Shown here in pieces: positions 6,570 through 6,703 of a stretch of 6,703 nt of DNA. Both the position numbers and the translations under genes were made by a program. Each line of letters starts with the position of its first letter. Position 1 is the stretch's first letter. This DNA comes from Opitutaceae bacterium (GTDB lineage Bacteria > Verrucomicrobiota > Verrucomicrobiae > Opitutales > Opitutaceae). Location: assembly GCA_031266495.1 (NCBI GenBank), contig JAISAX010000355.1, positions 1 to 6,703 on the forward strand, written 5' to 3'. Under the pieces are notes generated by a model. That model did no database searches and was not told where the DNA came from. It saw only the letters and a program-made list of their open reading frames with translations.

Positions 6570-6695
6570 AGCAGATTAGCGAAGATTGGCGAAGATTGGC
6601 GGTTCCCATCATGTCCGGTCCCGCCCGTCCCGAACCCGCAAGGAACCGCTAAGGCACCATAAGAAAACAACCTGTAACGGAAGTCGCTCCTCCCC
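6563..6695. repeat. Nested inverted repeats downstream of the operon
   Basis: The outer arms GGGGAGGAGC (6563-6572) and GCTCCTCCCC (6686-6695) are perfect reverse complements. Inside them, 6596-6606 (ttggcggttcc) pairs with 6642-6652 (ggaaccgctaa) over 11 bp with one G-T wobble and a 35-nt loop. No gene lies in 6533-6703. No T-run follows the inner stem, so this is not a standard intrinsic terminator. A small non-autonomous repeat element or a structured 3' end are possible readings. Confidence 0.5.
6571..6600 (+). repeat. Three tandem 10-mers
   Basis: Two exact copies of GAAGATTGGC (6581-6590 and 6591-6600) follow a diverged copy, GCAGATTAGC (6571-6580), which differs at two bases. It is non-coding and its function is unknown. 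Confidence 0.75.
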
Positions 6696-6703
6696 CCCCT
6701 CCT

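Noticed and set aside
4427..6670. Long open frame on the - strand (747 codons) opposite the rhamnosidase gene
   Set aside because: It runs antisense to a clear GH78-type gene, runs through the G-rich spacer, and has low-complexity composition. It is best explained by codon bias on the + strand.

Overview
The window is GC-rich DNA carrying an insertion sequence, a small toxin-antitoxin pair and a two-gene carbohydrate-degradation operon, all read left to right on the + strand. GC content, the heparinase-like lyase plus GH78 rhamnosidase pair, and weak or absent Shine-Dalgarno sequences fit a polysaccharide-degrading bacterium, plausibly an Opitutales-type Verrucomicrobiota. That taxonomic guess is inference only; no rRNA or other phylogenetic marker is present.

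Layout: (1) Positions 1 to about 1999 are an IS1634-type (IS4 superfamily) insertion sequence. It has one intact 590-residue DDE transposase and 18-bp imperfect terminal inverted repeats (16/18 match) at 1-18 and 1982-1999. A 14-bp direct repeat flanks the transposase gene, and a G/C-rich hairpin lies just before its ribosome binding site. (2) Positions 2000-2098 are a short spacer with a perfect 7-bp inverted repeat and a tandem hexamer, possible operator sites. (3) Positions 2099-2669 hold a ParD-like ribbon-helix-helix antitoxin and a ParE/RelE-fold toxin, 4 nt apart, in DNA visibly less GC-rich than the rest. A weak terminator-like hairpin follows. (4) Positions 2799-6532 hold a heparinase II/III-family polysaccharide lyase and a short GH78-type alpha-L-rhamnosidase, joined by an ATGA stop/start overlap and therefore probably translationally coupled. 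(5) Positions 6533-6703 are non-coding but highly structured: an 11-G run with four AGGGG units directly after the stop codon, three tandem 10-mers, and two nested inverted repeats.

How they work together: the lyase and the rhamnosidase both lack a recognisable signal peptide. They probably act in the cytoplasm on an imported, rhamnose- and uronate-containing oligosaccharide, one cleaving by beta-elimination and the other removing terminal alpha-L-rhamnose. The ParDE-like pair and the IS are accessory DNA upstream with no evident link to this pathway. I see no clear evidence of a wholly new system. The most unusual items are the structured G-rich element after the operon, the variant catalytic motif of the compact rhamnosidase, and the duplicated leader-like element flanking the transposase gene.
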